64,000 bases of DNA, from NCBI GenBank assembly GCA_937960435.1, contig CALGPN010000037.1, positions 1 to 64,000 of the forward strand, given 5' to 3'. The stretch's first letter is position 1. Each line of letters begins with the position of its first letter. The notes under the pieces are model-generated. The model searched no databases, was not told the DNA's origin, and worked only from the letters and a program-made list of their open reading frames with translations. The stretch is from an uncultured Desulfosoma sp. (GTDB taxonomy: Bacteria; Desulfobacterota; Syntrophobacteria; Syntrophobacterales; DSM-9756). A program made the position numbers and the translations under genes. This document shows positions 17,383 to 26,220 of this stretch, one piece after another.

Positions 17383-18294
17383 ATGGAAAAAGCCGACGTG
17401 GTGATCATCGGAACCGGCCCCGCCGGTCTTCAGGCGGCCATTCATGCGGCCCGAAAGAGAGTGAGAACGGTTGTGGTGGGCAAAACGGCCAAAAGCAGCG
17501 CCTGGCGAGCCCATGTGGAAAACTTTTGCTGCATGCCCCACACGACGGGGCAAGAAATGCTCATTCAGGGGCGGCGCCAAGCCGAACAATTTGGGGCCTT
17601 GTTTGTGGATGAAGATGTGGTTGGGCTTGAAAAGCAGGACGATGTTTTCCTCGTCCATCTGGAATCGGGCCGGGACTTGGAGGCGCGGGCCTTAGTTTTG
17701 GCCATGGGCATTTCTCGCAAAAAGTTGGGTGTCCCCGGGGAAAAGGAATTGTTGGGCAAGGGGGTGAGCTATTGTGTGGAGTGCGACGCCAATTTTTTCC
17801 GCGGCGTTCCCGTAGCCGTGGTGGGGTGCGAAAGCGCCGCCGTTTCGGGAGCCCTCATCCTGCTTTTTACCGCCTCCGAAGTGCATCTCGTGTGCGAGAG
17901 GCTCCAAGTGGCGAACACGTTGGCTGAAAAGCTTCGGGAAAGCGCCGTTCAGGTGCACGAGGGCCTCACGGTGATCCGGATCGAAGGCACGGACGCGGTG
18001 AAAGGCCTTGTCCTCGATGACGGGACGCATCTTCCCGTGGAGGGCGTTTTTATCGAATTGGGCGCCAAGGGCGCCCTGGAACTGGCCACGGCCTTGGGGG
18101 TGGATCTCGATCCCGAAAGCTTTCAGTACATCCTTACCAACAAAAAACAGGAGACCAACGTACCCGGAGTTTACGCCGCCGGCGACATTTGCGGGCCGCC
18201 ATGGCAGATCGCCAAGGCGGTCGGGGAAGGCTGCGTGGCCGGCCTTGAAGCGGCGGACTATGTGCGCCGGCACCTCAGCAAGACGGCGCCTTAA
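17383..18294 (+). CDS. Thioredoxin-reductase-like FAD flavoprotein
   Basis: A 303-residue pyridine nucleotide-disulfide oxidoreductase of the low-molecular-weight thioredoxin reductase type. FAD-binding GTGPAG lies near 10-15, the NAD(P)-binding region starts around 142, and the C-terminal FAD motif AAGDICG is present. The redox pair is Cys131 and Cys134 in SYCVECD, replacing the usual CATC(D) but keeping both cysteines. The NAD(P) loop AVVGCESAAVS lacks the canonical GxGxxA/G spacing, so the nucleotide or partner may differ from standard TrxB. The start at 17383 has GGAG upstream. The zinc-ribbon thioredoxin encoded 1 kb away is a candidate substrate. Confidence 0.88.
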   Translation: MEKADVVIIGTGPAGLQAAIHAARKRVRTVVVGKTAKSSAWRAHVENFCCMPHTTGQEMLIQGRRQAEQFGALFVDEDVVGLEKQDDVFLVHLESGRDLEARALVLAMGISRKKLGVPGEKELLGKGVSYCVECDANFFRGVPVAVVGCESAAVSGALILLFTASEVHLVCERLQVANTLAEKLRESAVQVHEGLTVIRIEGTDAVKGLVLDDGTHLPVEGVFIELGAKGALELATALGVDLDPESFQYILTNKKQETNVPGVYAAGDICGPPWQIAKAVGEGCVAGLEAADYVRRHLSKTAP

Positions 18295-18310
18295 CCGCGT
18301 TCGCACGACA

Positions 18311-18445
18311 TCAAAATTCTGGTGGGGATTGTCGCATATCCTCATGGGCCAGGAAACGACGGTTCATGAGGCCCTTGTCGGCCGAGTACCCGTATGAGTC
18401 TCTCAGAAGGCCCACGAAATGGTGCTTGAGCGGGAGTTCGCGCAT
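18311..18445 (-). CDS. Possible small ORF, 44 residues
   Basis: An ORF too short for the track begins MRELPLKHHFVGLL and ends MRQSPPEF, in a 225-base gap. It has sensible codon use but no convincing Shine-Dalgarno site and no recognised family. It could be a real mini-protein, a gene remnant or chance. Confidence 0.25.
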   Translation of the reverse strand: MRELPLKHHFVGLLRDSYGYSADKGLMNRRFLAHEDMRQSPPEF

Positions 18446-18519
18446 CGCTTCGGCGTCTTATGCAGATCAAAGGGTTCCGTCGCAGGGCATAAGGCCTTCC
18501 CCTGGAGCACAGGCACAAG

Positions 18520-19014
18520 TTATGCCGAAAAGCCCGGGGGCGGAGCGGCAGGTTCGGTGCAGGGAGCCGCAAGAAGTCGGGGAATCGTCCGGGCGCGGTA
18601 TCGGAAAATCCAGGCGATGAGCGCCCCGATTCCGGGGCCGGCCCATTCTCCCACGGGATACAAGGGCAGGGCCCACTGTACCCGGTCTTCCATCCACACA
18701 CCGCCCCCGCACGGCTCAAATGTATGCGTGTGCAGCCACAAACGGTATGGGCCACGAATTTGCTCATCCACGAAGCGCCTTGGAGGTTCCCAGACGGCAA
18801 TGCGCGTCGTCCAGCCGAAGGGGATCCCGAAAAGCCTCAGCCGGTAGTCGATGATCGTCCCGGCTCCCATGGGGATGGGCAAAGGCGTGAGAATCCGAAA
18901 ATGGAGTGCCGGCGGGGTGATGCGTTCCAGATTGGCCGCATCGGCAAAGAAGGGAAACACGCGATCGAGGGAATGGCGCAGCAAAATGCGCGTCGCAAAG
19001 GTTCTGACCCGCAT
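18520..19014 (-). CDS. SRPBCC-family (START-like) ligand-binding protein
   Basis: A 164-residue protein whose N-terminus (RHSLDRVFPFFADAANLERITPP) is diagnostic of the polyketide-cyclase/SRPBCC group often labelled cell division inhibitor or COQ10-like. The IDYRLRLFGIPFGWTTRI and WMEDRVQWALP strands complete the helix-grip fold, which binds a hydrophobic ligand. ATG at 19014 starts exactly at the conserved domain; the track ORF adds 76 unconserved residues antisense to the thioesterase promoter region. Ligand unknown. It is divergent from the thioesterase gene. Confidence 0.8.
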   Translation of the reverse strand: MRVRTFATRILLRHSLDRVFPFFADAANLERITPPALHFRILTPLPIPMGAGTIIDYRLRLFGIPFGWTTRIAVWEPPRRFVDEQIRGPYRLWLHTHTFEPCGGGVWMEDRVQWALPLYPVGEWAGPGIGALIAWIFRYRARTIPRLLAAPCTEPAAPPPGFSA

Positions 19015-19156
19015 GCCTAGGGCGCGCCCGCCGACTGGAGGGCTCTCGACCGGGGGCCGCCGGCCCTCAAAGGAACGGGGGATCCCCGGATGGTTTCCGG
19101 GAACCGCTGAAGGAAATAGGAAGAACCCCTCGCGGCTCGGCAAGGAGGCGGAACGA

Positions 19157-19624
19157 ATGGAAGAGTTCTTGAAGGAATTTCCCGTGGTCATCGAACTTCC
19201 CGTCGTCTGGGGTGAGATGGACGCTTTCCGGCACGTGAACAACGTGGTCTACTTCCGCTATTTCGAAACGGCCCGAATCGCCTACTTTCGGGCAATGAAT
19301 TACATGGAAATCATGGAGGAAACAGGCATGGGCCCGATTCTCGCCTCGGCCCAATGCCGCTATAGATTCCCCCTCACCTACCCGGACACGGTTTCCGTGG
19401 GAGCTCGCGTCACCGACCTGGAAACAGACCGCTTCCTCATGGTCTATCGCATCGTGAGCCACCGGCATCGGCGGATCGCCGCCGAAGGGGACGCTGTGGT
19501 CGTGTCCTACGACTATCGAAACCGGACCAAAGCGCCCCTGCCCGATGTGGTGCGCCGTTATATTCTCGAACTGGAAAAGAAAACCTCCGAACGGCTTTCC
19601 GAAAACGCCCCGCATGAGGGCTGA
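19157..19624 (+). CDS. Acyl-CoA thioesterase, 4-hydroxybenzoyl-CoA thioesterase (hotdog) family
   Basis: A 155-residue single-hotdog protein with the family motif GEMDAFRHVNNVVYFRYFE near residues 19-37, including the catalytic-type Asp and the HVNN turn, followed by ARIAYF. Such enzymes hydrolyse acyl-CoA thioesters in the cytoplasm (YbgC/FcbC relatives). AAGGAGG precedes the ATG at good distance, so the track start inside the SRPBCC region is rejected. The natural acyl-CoA is unknown. Confidence 0.9.
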   Translation: MEEFLKEFPVVIELPVVWGEMDAFRHVNNVVYFRYFETARIAYFRAMNYMEIMEETGMGPILASAQCRYRFPLTYPDTVSVGARVTDLETDRFLMVYRIVSHRHRRIAAEGDAVVVSYDYRNRTKAPLPDVVRRYILELEKKTSERLSENAPHEG

Positions 19625-19760
19625 TTCCCTAAGCCTGAGGGCCGCGCGCCGCTCAGATGTGACGCCGGGCCTCCCGGGAAACATTCCTTTTCCGAAGCCC
19701 CGGCGCCGGTGGACTCCGGGACGCTCGCGCGTCCCCGGTGTCATCTCTCTTTCGGCCCGG

Positions 19761-20573
19761 TTATCCGGCCTCGGCGATTTGGGTTGAAATTACCCCGTAG
19801 GGCAACGCCACGGTGGCTTTCAAAAGCACTGTGGGGTGGTCCACCGCGGTCCAGATACGGGCCGAAGATTTTTCCAAAACGTGGGGTTTTCCGGAAACCA
19901 CCTTCACTTTCACGTCCCAGAACTCGGCGGTCTGATTCCCAGCCGGTGTGGCGACATCTTCGCGCCCAGCGGGAATCATGCGCACCTCGAACACCCTCTT
20001 GCCGTCCGTGATGGACAGGGAGGACGGCCTCTGCGCCGCCCCGAGAAAACGGTAGACGCCCCCCAGAGGATCGACGGTTCCTGCAGGGACGGGCATGGTT
20101 CGCCGATGCCTCCCATTCTTGAACACTTCCACGCCGGCATTCTTTTCGCCGAAAATCAGGAGCTCCGTGTTTGGCTTGGCGCGCCCTGCCCGGGTTTCTT
20201 CCCAATACCGCAAAGCCCCGAGGCTTTCGGCGAGAAGCCGGGATTCGGCGTCGATTTTCATGGGGTAGACGGCGTCCATGAGCGATTCGGTTCGACCGGC
20301 CAACATCACCAGGGCTTCGTCTCCTGCCCGGGCGACCCGCAGGGTGACTTTTCCTGCAGGCATGCCGTTCCAAAAAATGCTATACGAGAAACTTCGGGGA
20401 GAGCTGCCGGATGTTGAAGCGTTTTCCACCGAGCGTGCCTCGGGGGACGTCGCGAGCATGAAAAGGACTGCCAGCGCCAGGAGGACCGCATCATGTCCGT
20501 AACCCGGCTTGTGTTGACCACAGCGGCTTTTTACGGAATCTATTGCGGGCTTCTTTTCGTTTTTCAACGCCAT
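19761..20573 (-). CDS. DUF3108 domain exported protein
   Basis: About 270 residues. A polar N-terminus is followed by a hydrophobic export segment (AVLLALAVLFMLATSPEA). The mature part carries the DUF3108 pattern: FSYSIFWNGMPAGKVTLRV, DAVYPMKIDAESRL and DPLGGVYRFLG. DUF3108 proteins are periplasmic or outer-membrane associated and uncharacterised. The start is uncertain: ATG at 20573 lies 81 bases inside the divergent hydrolase gene, whose own start is secure. No good start codon exists between the two, apart from one within the hydrophobic segment. Confidence 0.72.
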   Translation of the reverse strand: MALKNEKKPAIDSVKSRCGQHKPGYGHDAVLLALAVLFMLATSPEARSVENASTSGSSPRSFSYSIFWNGMPAGKVTLRVARAGDEALVMLAGRTESLMDAVYPMKIDAESRLLAESLGALRYWEETRAGRAKPNTELLIFGEKNAGVEVFKNGRHRRTMPVPAGTVDPLGGVYRFLGAAQRPSSLSITDGKRVFEVRMIPAGREDVATPAGNQTAEFWDVKVKVVSGKPHVLEKSSARIWTAVDHPTVLLKATVALPYGVISTQIAEAG

Positions 20574-21302
20574 CTCATCTTCCCCGCCCTTTTTGTGGGC
20601 AGTCCTCAATTTCCTTCTCCTTCGACGCCCATGGAACGCCTCTGGGTGGACATTCCCGGCGCTCGCGTGGAAGGTTGGCTCCTGCTGAGCCCCACTGCTG
20701 AAGGGAAGCGAAAACCGCTTGTTTTGTTCGCCCATGGGAACGGCGAACTTATCGACATCTGGCCGGAGACCTTTCAGAGCCTCACCCGGCGCGGTCTCCA
20801 CGTGCTTCTCGTGGAATATCCCGGCTACGGCCGATCCACGGGAAAACCGTCCCAGAAATCCATCACCGAAGCGCTTTGCGCCGCTTATGACCGGATCGTC
20901 GCTCGGTCGGACGTGGATCCTTCCCGGATTATTCTCATGGGCCGATCCATCGGAGGCGGCGCCGCATGCGCCGTGGCGGCCGAAAGACCTTCGGCGGCCC
21001 TCGTTCTCCTGTCCACCTTTACGAGCCTGCGTCCTTTCGCCCGCCGGTACTTGGCGCCGAGCTTTCTCCTCCGCGACCCCTTTGACAACCTAGCGGTCGT
21101 GTCGTCTTACCGTGGCCCCGTGCTCATCGTGCATGGAAAACATGACACCGTGGTCCCTTACAGCCATGGGAAGGCCCTGGCCGAAGCCGCCCCTTCGGGC
21201 CGGCTCATCACGTACGACGCCGATCATAACGACTGTCCCCCGGACTGGGAAGTTTTCTTCGATGCGCTGACGGACTTTCTTAAGGGCGTGCATGTGCTTT
21301 GA
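20493..21302 (+). CDS. Alpha/beta hydrolase with N-terminal membrane anchor
   Basis: A 269-residue serine hydrolase of the COG1073 group. An N-terminal helix (FYGIYCGLLFVFQRHLIF) anchors it to the membrane. The oxyanion segment FAHGNGE, nucleophile elbow GRSIGGG (Ser near residue 150), acid in HGKHDTVVP and the final His in YDADHNDCP make a full catalytic triad. AGGAGG lies eight bases before the ATG. Substrate unknown; relatives are esterases or peptidases of the BEM46 type. The 5' end overlaps the predicted DUF3108 start on the other strand. Confidence 0.88.
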   Translation: MSVTRLVLTTAAFYGIYCGLLFVFQRHLIFPALFVGSPQFPSPSTPMERLWVDIPGARVEGWLLLSPTAEGKRKPLVLFAHGNGELIDIWPETFQSLTRRGLHVLLVEYPGYGRSTGKPSQKSITEALCAAYDRIVARSDVDPSRIILMGRSIGGGAACAVAAERPSAALVLLSTFTSLRPFARRYLAPSFLLRDPFDNLAVVSSYRGPVLIVHGKHDTVVPYSHGKALAEAAPSGRLITYDADHNDCPPDWEVFFDALTDFLKGVHVL

Positions 21303-21464
21303 AGGTTTAAAGCGATTCCCGCCATGCCCGCCCCCGTGGATCGACTTTTCTCCTTCGAAAATTCGGGCTTTCTGAGTATAAGAAATACAAAAGCTTTCCA
21401 GGCAAGAGGTGATTCAGCTCCTTAGGCCACTCCCACGACCGCCCCCTCATGGAAAGAGGCTGCC

Positions 21465-22373
21465 ATGGACTGGAACCTTTTCTCCCTCAAGGTTTTTTCG
21501 GAAGTCGCTCGGCAGAAGAATTTTACGAAGGCGGCAAAAATCTTGGGACTGACCCAACCGGCTGTGAGCCTTCAGGTGCAGAACCTGGAAAAACAATTGG
21601 GCTGTCCCCTGTTGATTCGAAACAGGACGGGCGAGATGACGCTTACGGAAGCAGGTCAAGTGGTTTTGCGCTATATGGAAAACATTGAAAGAGTTTTTCA
21701 GAATCTTCGAAGAGACCTGGAACCCTGGAGCTCGGCCCGGAACCAGGTGGCCATCGGCTGCTGCTGCATCGCCGGCGAGCACATCGTGCCCTCTTACACG
21801 GTGGCTTTTCGCCGTATTCGGCCCAACACTACGGTGCAATGTCACGTGGGACGATGCGTCGACATATTCGGCCGCGTTCTCGACGGTTCCCTGGATGTGG
21901 CCATTGCGGGCATCCCGCCCCGCGACCCTCGGCTCGTGCATGTGCCCTTCGTCCAAATGCCTTTAGCATGCTTTGAAGCCCGACGGGACTCTTCACGACG
22001 GCGCCTGTCCATCAAAGACCTGATTTTGGAACCTGTGGTCCTTCGCGAGGAGGGCTCTGGAACCCGAGTCGCCTTTGCAAAATTTCTCGAACAGCACGGC
22101 CTGGCCCTGGATAGGTGCCCTATTGCCGCCACCTCTGAAAGCAACGAAGCCCTCAAGGAAATGGTCGCCAAAGGCATGGGCTGGTCTATCTTGCCCACTG
22201 TGGTTATTCAAAAAGAGCTGGAGCAAGGACGATTGAGCCTCATCGAACTTATGGAAGGCTGCCCGGTGCAGGATTTTTTTGTCGTCTACCGAAAACACGC
22301 CCTTTTGAACGGTCCTCAAAAGGAATTTGTGCATCTGTTGCTGCAAGAACCCTACCTCCACCACGTGCCCTGA
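21465..22373 (+). CDS. LysR-family transcriptional regulator
   Basis: A 302-residue regulator. The N-terminal winged helix-turn-helix (FSEVARQKNFTKAAKILGLTQPAVSLQVQNLE, about 11-45) is followed by an effector-binding domain resembling periplasmic binding proteins, including the LREEGSGTR phosphate/sulfate-type anion segment typical of CysB/CysL-like members. AAAGAGG precedes the ATG. It lies directly upstream of the molybdoenzyme operon on the same strand, so control of that operon in response to a sulfur anion is a reasonable inference. Confidence 0.92.
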   Translation: MDWNLFSLKVFSEVARQKNFTKAAKILGLTQPAVSLQVQNLEKQLGCPLLIRNRTGEMTLTEAGQVVLRYMENIERVFQNLRRDLEPWSSARNQVAIGCCCIAGEHIVPSYTVAFRRIRPNTTVQCHVGRCVDIFGRVLDGSLDVAIAGIPPRDPRLVHVPFVQMPLACFEARRDSSRRRLSIKDLILEPVVLREEGSGTRVAFAKFLEQHGLALDRCPIAATSESNEALKEMVAKGMGWSILPTVVIQKELEQGRLSLIELMEGCPVQDFFVVYRKHALLNGPQKEFVHLLLQEPYLHHVP

Positions 22374-22720
22374 AAGGGGACTTCTCTGATGCACCATAAA
22401 GCCGGCTTATAAGGTCAAAGGAATTTTCAATTAGACATCCCTCCCTGCGCCGATTATCGGTAAAAGCGTGGGGGCGCTGTCGTGGGCCATGCATGAGGCC
22501 TTCTTCACGTCCGGTGTCTTCCCCGCGCATTGTCCCTTCCTCACACTGCATCCATTCTCCACGAACCCCCTCTCTTCGTAAGATCCTACGCATCGCCATG
22601 CGGCTTCGGCGCACTCCATTCACTTCATGGAACTTTGGGGTGAATCCCGCGTCTCACAACAAGTCCCGCACCCAGTCCGAGGGTGCAGGGTGCGGGCCGA
22701 AAGGGAAAGGAGGGAGATTT
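22374..22720 (+). other. Intergenic region upstream of the molybdoenzyme operon
   Basis: This 347-base gap has no credible gene on either strand; the track ORFs crossing it have no recognisable content. It contains a 10-base palindrome AAGCCGGCTT at 22399-22408 and a small dyad CCGATTATCGG near 22452, possible regulator sites. No clear -35/-10 pair was found by eye. The ribosome site AAAGGAGGGAG sits at its right end. Confidence 0.6.
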
Positions 22721-24925
22721 ATGGCACCATTGAGCCGGCGCGAGTTCCTGCAATGGACCACGGGAGGGGTAGCGGCCGCAGCCCTTTCCGATTGGGTCTT
22801 TTTCAAGAAAATCTTGTGGGCGACTCCGGAAGAAGGGGAAAAGCTTTTCTATCATTCATGCCACATTTGCGACTGCAACTGCGGCATGATCTATCAAATG
22901 AAAAACGGGCGCATTGTGGAGATGCGCGGCAACCCGGCAGATAAGCTCGGTGCCGCCGGAAAGCTGTGCGTCAAAGGATATTCCACGCCTCGCCTTTATC
23001 ACGATCCGTGTCGGTTATCCCATCCGCTGCAACGGACAAACCCTCGAAAAGGCCGAGACCAAGACCCGGCCTGGAAAATCATCACATGGGACGAAGCGTT
23101 CAATCTTGTGGGGGAGCAATTTCGGCGTGCCTACGATCAGTACGGCCCGGAGTCTATCCTCCTGTTTGCCCGTGCAAAGCCCTGGGACTCCCATCTCCAA
23201 TATGCCATCGGCACACCCAACCAATTATGTCACGTGGATACCTGCTACATCAACCACGAGGTAGCAGGGAAGGCTGTTTCGGGGCAACGCATCTGGGGTT
23301 GGGATTTTTCCCACGCCAAGTACATCGTGGGATTCGGATACGACCAGCCCGGCAAAAGCAAGAACATTCATCAAAGGGAGTTCATGGAAGCCCGCCGCAA
23401 CGGCGCCAAGATCGTTATTTTTGACCCGAGACTCTCCGAAACCGCTCAAAAAGCCGACCTGTGGATTCCCATCCGGCCGGGCACGGACTTGGCGGCACTT
23501 CTCGCCATGATCCACGTGATCATCGATCAAGGGCTATACGATAAGGGGTTCGTCGAAAAATACACGGTCGGCTTCGACAAACTCAAACCCCATGTGGCCA
23601 AATACACACCCCAATGGGCGGAAAAGATCTGCGACGTTCCGGCCCAGACCCTTGTTCAGATCGCCCGGGAATTCGGCTCCATTCGCCCGGCGACCCTGGC
23701 CTATCACAAGCGGGATGCAGGCGGCCCCGTTTTCATGAATTCCTTCCAAACCGCCCATGCCATGCTTGTCCTCCAAGCCCTCGTGGGGTCCTTGGACCGA
23801 CCGGGAGGGCTCTATTTTTCCCGAACACCGAAACTGCCTTCCATCAAAGACGTCTATCAACTCTCCTATCCCGATCTCCAAGGAAAAGCGCGTTTTGACG
23901 ACCCCGAAAACCTGACCCCTCTGGCGTTCAAAGCCCAAAAAGCGGGATTCAGCACGGCCGCCGACGCCATTTTGAATGACGCCAAACCCCACGTCGCACT
24001 CTTCCACAGCTACAACACGACCTCCTTTTCAAACCCGCAGCGTTTTGAACAGGCCTTGAAAAAATTGGACTTCATCGTCAACGTGGACATGTATCTCACG
24101 GAACTGGGCATGTATGCCGACGTCGTTTTGCCGGAAAACCTCTGGATCGAGAGCAGCGGCTTTACGGAGCGAAGCTACCAAGCCGAAAGACCGCAAATCC
24201 TCTTGGACGAAGGAGCGCCTAAGCTCCACGACACGAAAAGTTACGGCGAAATTGTCAACGGCATTCTCGCCGCCATGAAGCTCTACGATTTCGTCGTAGA
24301 CCCCAAAAAGTTCACGCCGGCTCAGCTGAAGGCTTTGGGTCTGGACAAGGACACGCTGCGTCAAGCGGGTGGAGTGTTTGACAGCGGAGAACCCTTTAAG
24401 CCCACCGAACAGTTCAAAACGCCCAGCGGCAAGATCGAACTCTACAGCACCGTTTTGGAACAAGCCGGACATGCCCCCATGCCCGAATGGGTGGAACCCG
24501 CCGTCAAGCCGACCTCGGAATACCCGTATTATGTTGTCACCCATCACCTCCCCTGGATGCGGATGTTGAAAAACGCCAACGACCCCATCCTCAAGGACCT
24601 CCAGTGCGAAAACAAAGCCCATATCCATCCTTCCGTGGCGCAAAAGCTGGGGGTTAAGGAGAAAGATTTCGTATGGCTGGAGACTCCCGTGGGCCGCATC
24701 AAACTCAAAGTGGCCGTCACCGAGGGCATTCGTCCCGACACTGTGATGACCGAACACGGGTTCGGCATTTGGGCGAAAGGCCGATGCCAGGGCTTTGGTT
24801 GGGGACAAAACGAAGGGGAAATTCTTCCCGACAGAACCCTTGCGGAGATGAAACGATGGAAACGGCATGCCGCAGGCCGAGGAGTGGGAATCTGCGATAC
24901 GACGGTGCGCATCACCAAGGCCTAA
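22721..24925 (+). CDS. Tat-exported molybdopterin oxidoreductase, thiosulfate/polysulfide reductase (PhsA/PsrA) type
   Basis: A 734-residue catalytic subunit of the DMSO reductase superfamily. The Tat signal SRREFLQW is at 5-12. A [4Fe-4S] site follows at Cys47, 50, 54 and 83, then the molybdopterin domains. Cys175 in DTCYINHE is the likely Mo/W ligand. The length suits PhsA/PsrA-like enzymes, and thiosulfate, polysulfide or tetrathionate are the leading substrates; arsenate (ArrA) is a weaker alternative given the nearby ars genes. AAAGGAGGGAG precedes the ATG. It is followed by its chaperone and Fe-S subunit, so the mature complex should work in the periplasm. Confidence 0.9.
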   Translation: MAPLSRREFLQWTTGGVAAAALSDWVFFKKILWATPEEGEKLFYHSCHICDCNCGMIYQMKNGRIVEMRGNPADKLGAAGKLCVKGYSTPRLYHDPCRLSHPLQRTNPRKGRDQDPAWKIITWDEAFNLVGEQFRRAYDQYGPESILLFARAKPWDSHLQYAIGTPNQLCHVDTCYINHEVAGKAVSGQRIWGWDFSHAKYIVGFGYDQPGKSKNIHQREFMEARRNGAKIVIFDPRLSETAQKADLWIPIRPGTDLAALLAMIHVIIDQGLYDKGFVEKYTVGFDKLKPHVAKYTPQWAEKICDVPAQTLVQIAREFGSIRPATLAYHKRDAGGPVFMNSFQTAHAMLVLQALVGSLDRPGGLYFSRTPKLPSIKDVYQLSYPDLQGKARFDDPENLTPLAFKAQKAGFSTAADAILNDAKPHVALFHSYNTTSFSNPQRFEQALKKLDFIVNVDMYLTELGMYADVVLPENLWIESSGFTERSYQAERPQILLDEGAPKLHDTKSYGEIVNGILAAMKLYDFVVDPKKFTPAQLKALGLDKDTLRQAGGVFDSGEPFKPTEQFKTPSGKIELYSTVLEQAGHAPMPEWVEPAVKPTSEYPYYVVTHHLPWMRMLKNANDPILKDLQCENKAHIHPSVAQKLGVKEKDFVWLETPVGRIKLKVAVTEGIRPDTVMTEHGFGIWAKGRCQGFGWGQNEGEILPDRTLAEMKRWKRHAAGRGVGICDTTVRITKA

Positions 24926-24951
24926 CGGGATTGGACAAGGAAAGAGCCCGT

Positions 24952-25566
24952 ATGCTGGCTCCTGTTTTGGCCTGGGCGAAAACGGCCGCACGTTATCCCC
25001 GATCGGCGGACCACATGGAGGCCGTTCTCGAGCTTTCGGAACCTCTTGTGCATTGGCTGGCGGCCGCCCAACCCCTGTTGGAGGAATTCCTGGGCTGGTG
25101 GATCGAGAGTCCGCACGCGGCTCTGGAAGCGCACCAGGTGGAATATACCCGGCTCTTCGTGGCCCGCTGGGGCGGAATCCCTGTTCCCCTTTACGCTTCC
25201 TGGTATTTGGACCGCGAGACCTTCCGGGGCGCCGCGGCGGAGGTTACCGCGGGCTTCTATGAAAAATGGGGACTGGCGTGGCGTGAGACGGATCTCAAGG
25301 CGCCGCCGGATCACCTGGCTGTAGAATTGGAATTTCTGGAGATTCTCTGCCGGGACGTTCTAACCGCGCCCCGCGAGGCGGCCGAGGTCACCTTATCGGC
25401 TTTGGCACTTTGGCAGGAGTTTCGCTCGTCCCATTTCGATCGTTGGGTTCCCTGCTGCGCCGTGGCCATGGGACGACACGCCACCCTGCCCGTTTACAAA
25501 GTCTTGGCGCTGACTCTGACCCATCTCTGCGAGGAGGACCAGGCTCATGAAGGACACCACCCGTGA
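24952..25566 (+). CDS. TorD-family molybdoenzyme chaperone
   Basis: A 204-residue all-helical protein. The EYTRLFVARWGGIPVPLYASWYLD segment (near 65-88) is the signature of TorD/DmsD chaperones, which bind the Tat signal and help insert the molybdenum cofactor. PPDHLAVELEFLEIL matches the second conserved helix. It sits between the catalytic and Fe-S subunit genes and overlaps the latter by 20 bases. ATG at 24952 has GGA about ten bases upstream; TTG at 24931 is an alternative. The longer track ORF reads antiparallel to nothing useful and is rejected. Confidence 0.85.
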   Translation: MLAPVLAWAKTAARYPRSADHMEAVLELSEPLVHWLAAAQPLLEEFLGWWIESPHAALEAHQVEYTRLFVARWGGIPVPLYASWYLDRETFRGAAAEVTAGFYEKWGLAWRETDLKAPPDHLAVELEFLEILCRDVLTAPREAAEVTLSALALWQEFRSSHFDRWVPCCAVAMGRHATLPVYKVLALTLTHLCEEDQAHEGHHP

Positions 25567-26161
25567 TCGATACGTTATGGTCTACAATGCGGATTTGTGC
25601 ATCGGATGCGGCGCGTGCAGCATCGAATGCCGCCGCTACTACGGTTTGGATGAAAAAGGGAGTTTCCGGGTGCGGATCGAAACCAAGGAAACCGGAACGT
25701 TTCCCGATGTGACCCTGGAGCATGTGCGGGTGTCCTGCGCCCATTGCGCCAACGCCGAATGCATCAAGGAATGCCCGACAGGGGCCACTTTCCGTGCCGA
25801 AGACGGCTTCGTGCTCATCACCCAGGAGCGATGCATCGGCTGCGGCGCCTGCGTCGACGCCTGTCCGTACGGGGCTCGCTACATGCGCCAAGTGGGTCAA
25901 ATGCTCAAGGCCGACAAATGTGCGTGGTGCTATGCGAGGGTCTATGAAGGGGGAAAACCGGTGTGCGTCGAAAAATGCATCACCGGGGCTCTTGTCTTCG
26001 GTCTTTCCTCGGATCCGGTCATCAAGGCGGCCTTGGAAGAACCCGGCACGGACGTCTATCACCCCGAATACAACACGAAACCTCAACTGTACCGCAAGAC
26101 CGTGCGACTGCGGCAAAAAGACGTCAAAGTGCTGGTCCGAATCCCGCAGCCCATGGCTTGA
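25547..26161 (+). CDS. Four-cluster ferredoxin subunit of the molybdoenzyme (PhsB/PsrB/DmsB-like)
   Basis: A 204-residue electron-transfer subunit carrying four [4Fe-4S] motifs in the DmsB arrangement: CIGCGACSIEC, CAHCANAECIKECP, CIGCGACVDACPYG and CAWCYARVYEGGKPVC. It would pass electrons to the catalytic subunit and be co-exported with it on the Tat signal. GGAGG lies upstream of the ATG inside the chaperone gene. No NrfD/PsrC membrane anchor follows; the next gene is on the opposite strand, so the quinol-oxidising partner is missing from this locus. Confidence 0.93.
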   Translation: MKDTTRDRYVMVYNADLCIGCGACSIECRRYYGLDEKGSFRVRIETKETGTFPDVTLEHVRVSCAHCANAECIKECPTGATFRAEDGFVLITQERCIGCGACVDACPYGARYMRQVGQMLKADKCAWCYARVYEGGKPVCVEKCITGALVFGLSSDPVIKAALEEPGTDVYHPEYNTKPQLYRKTVRLRQKDVKVLVRIPQPMA

Positions 26162-26220
26162 CGCCCGGCCCGCTTTTGGCAGCCGGTTGCGGTCCGCAGA
26201 CGTGGGAAGGCCTCGCGGCA

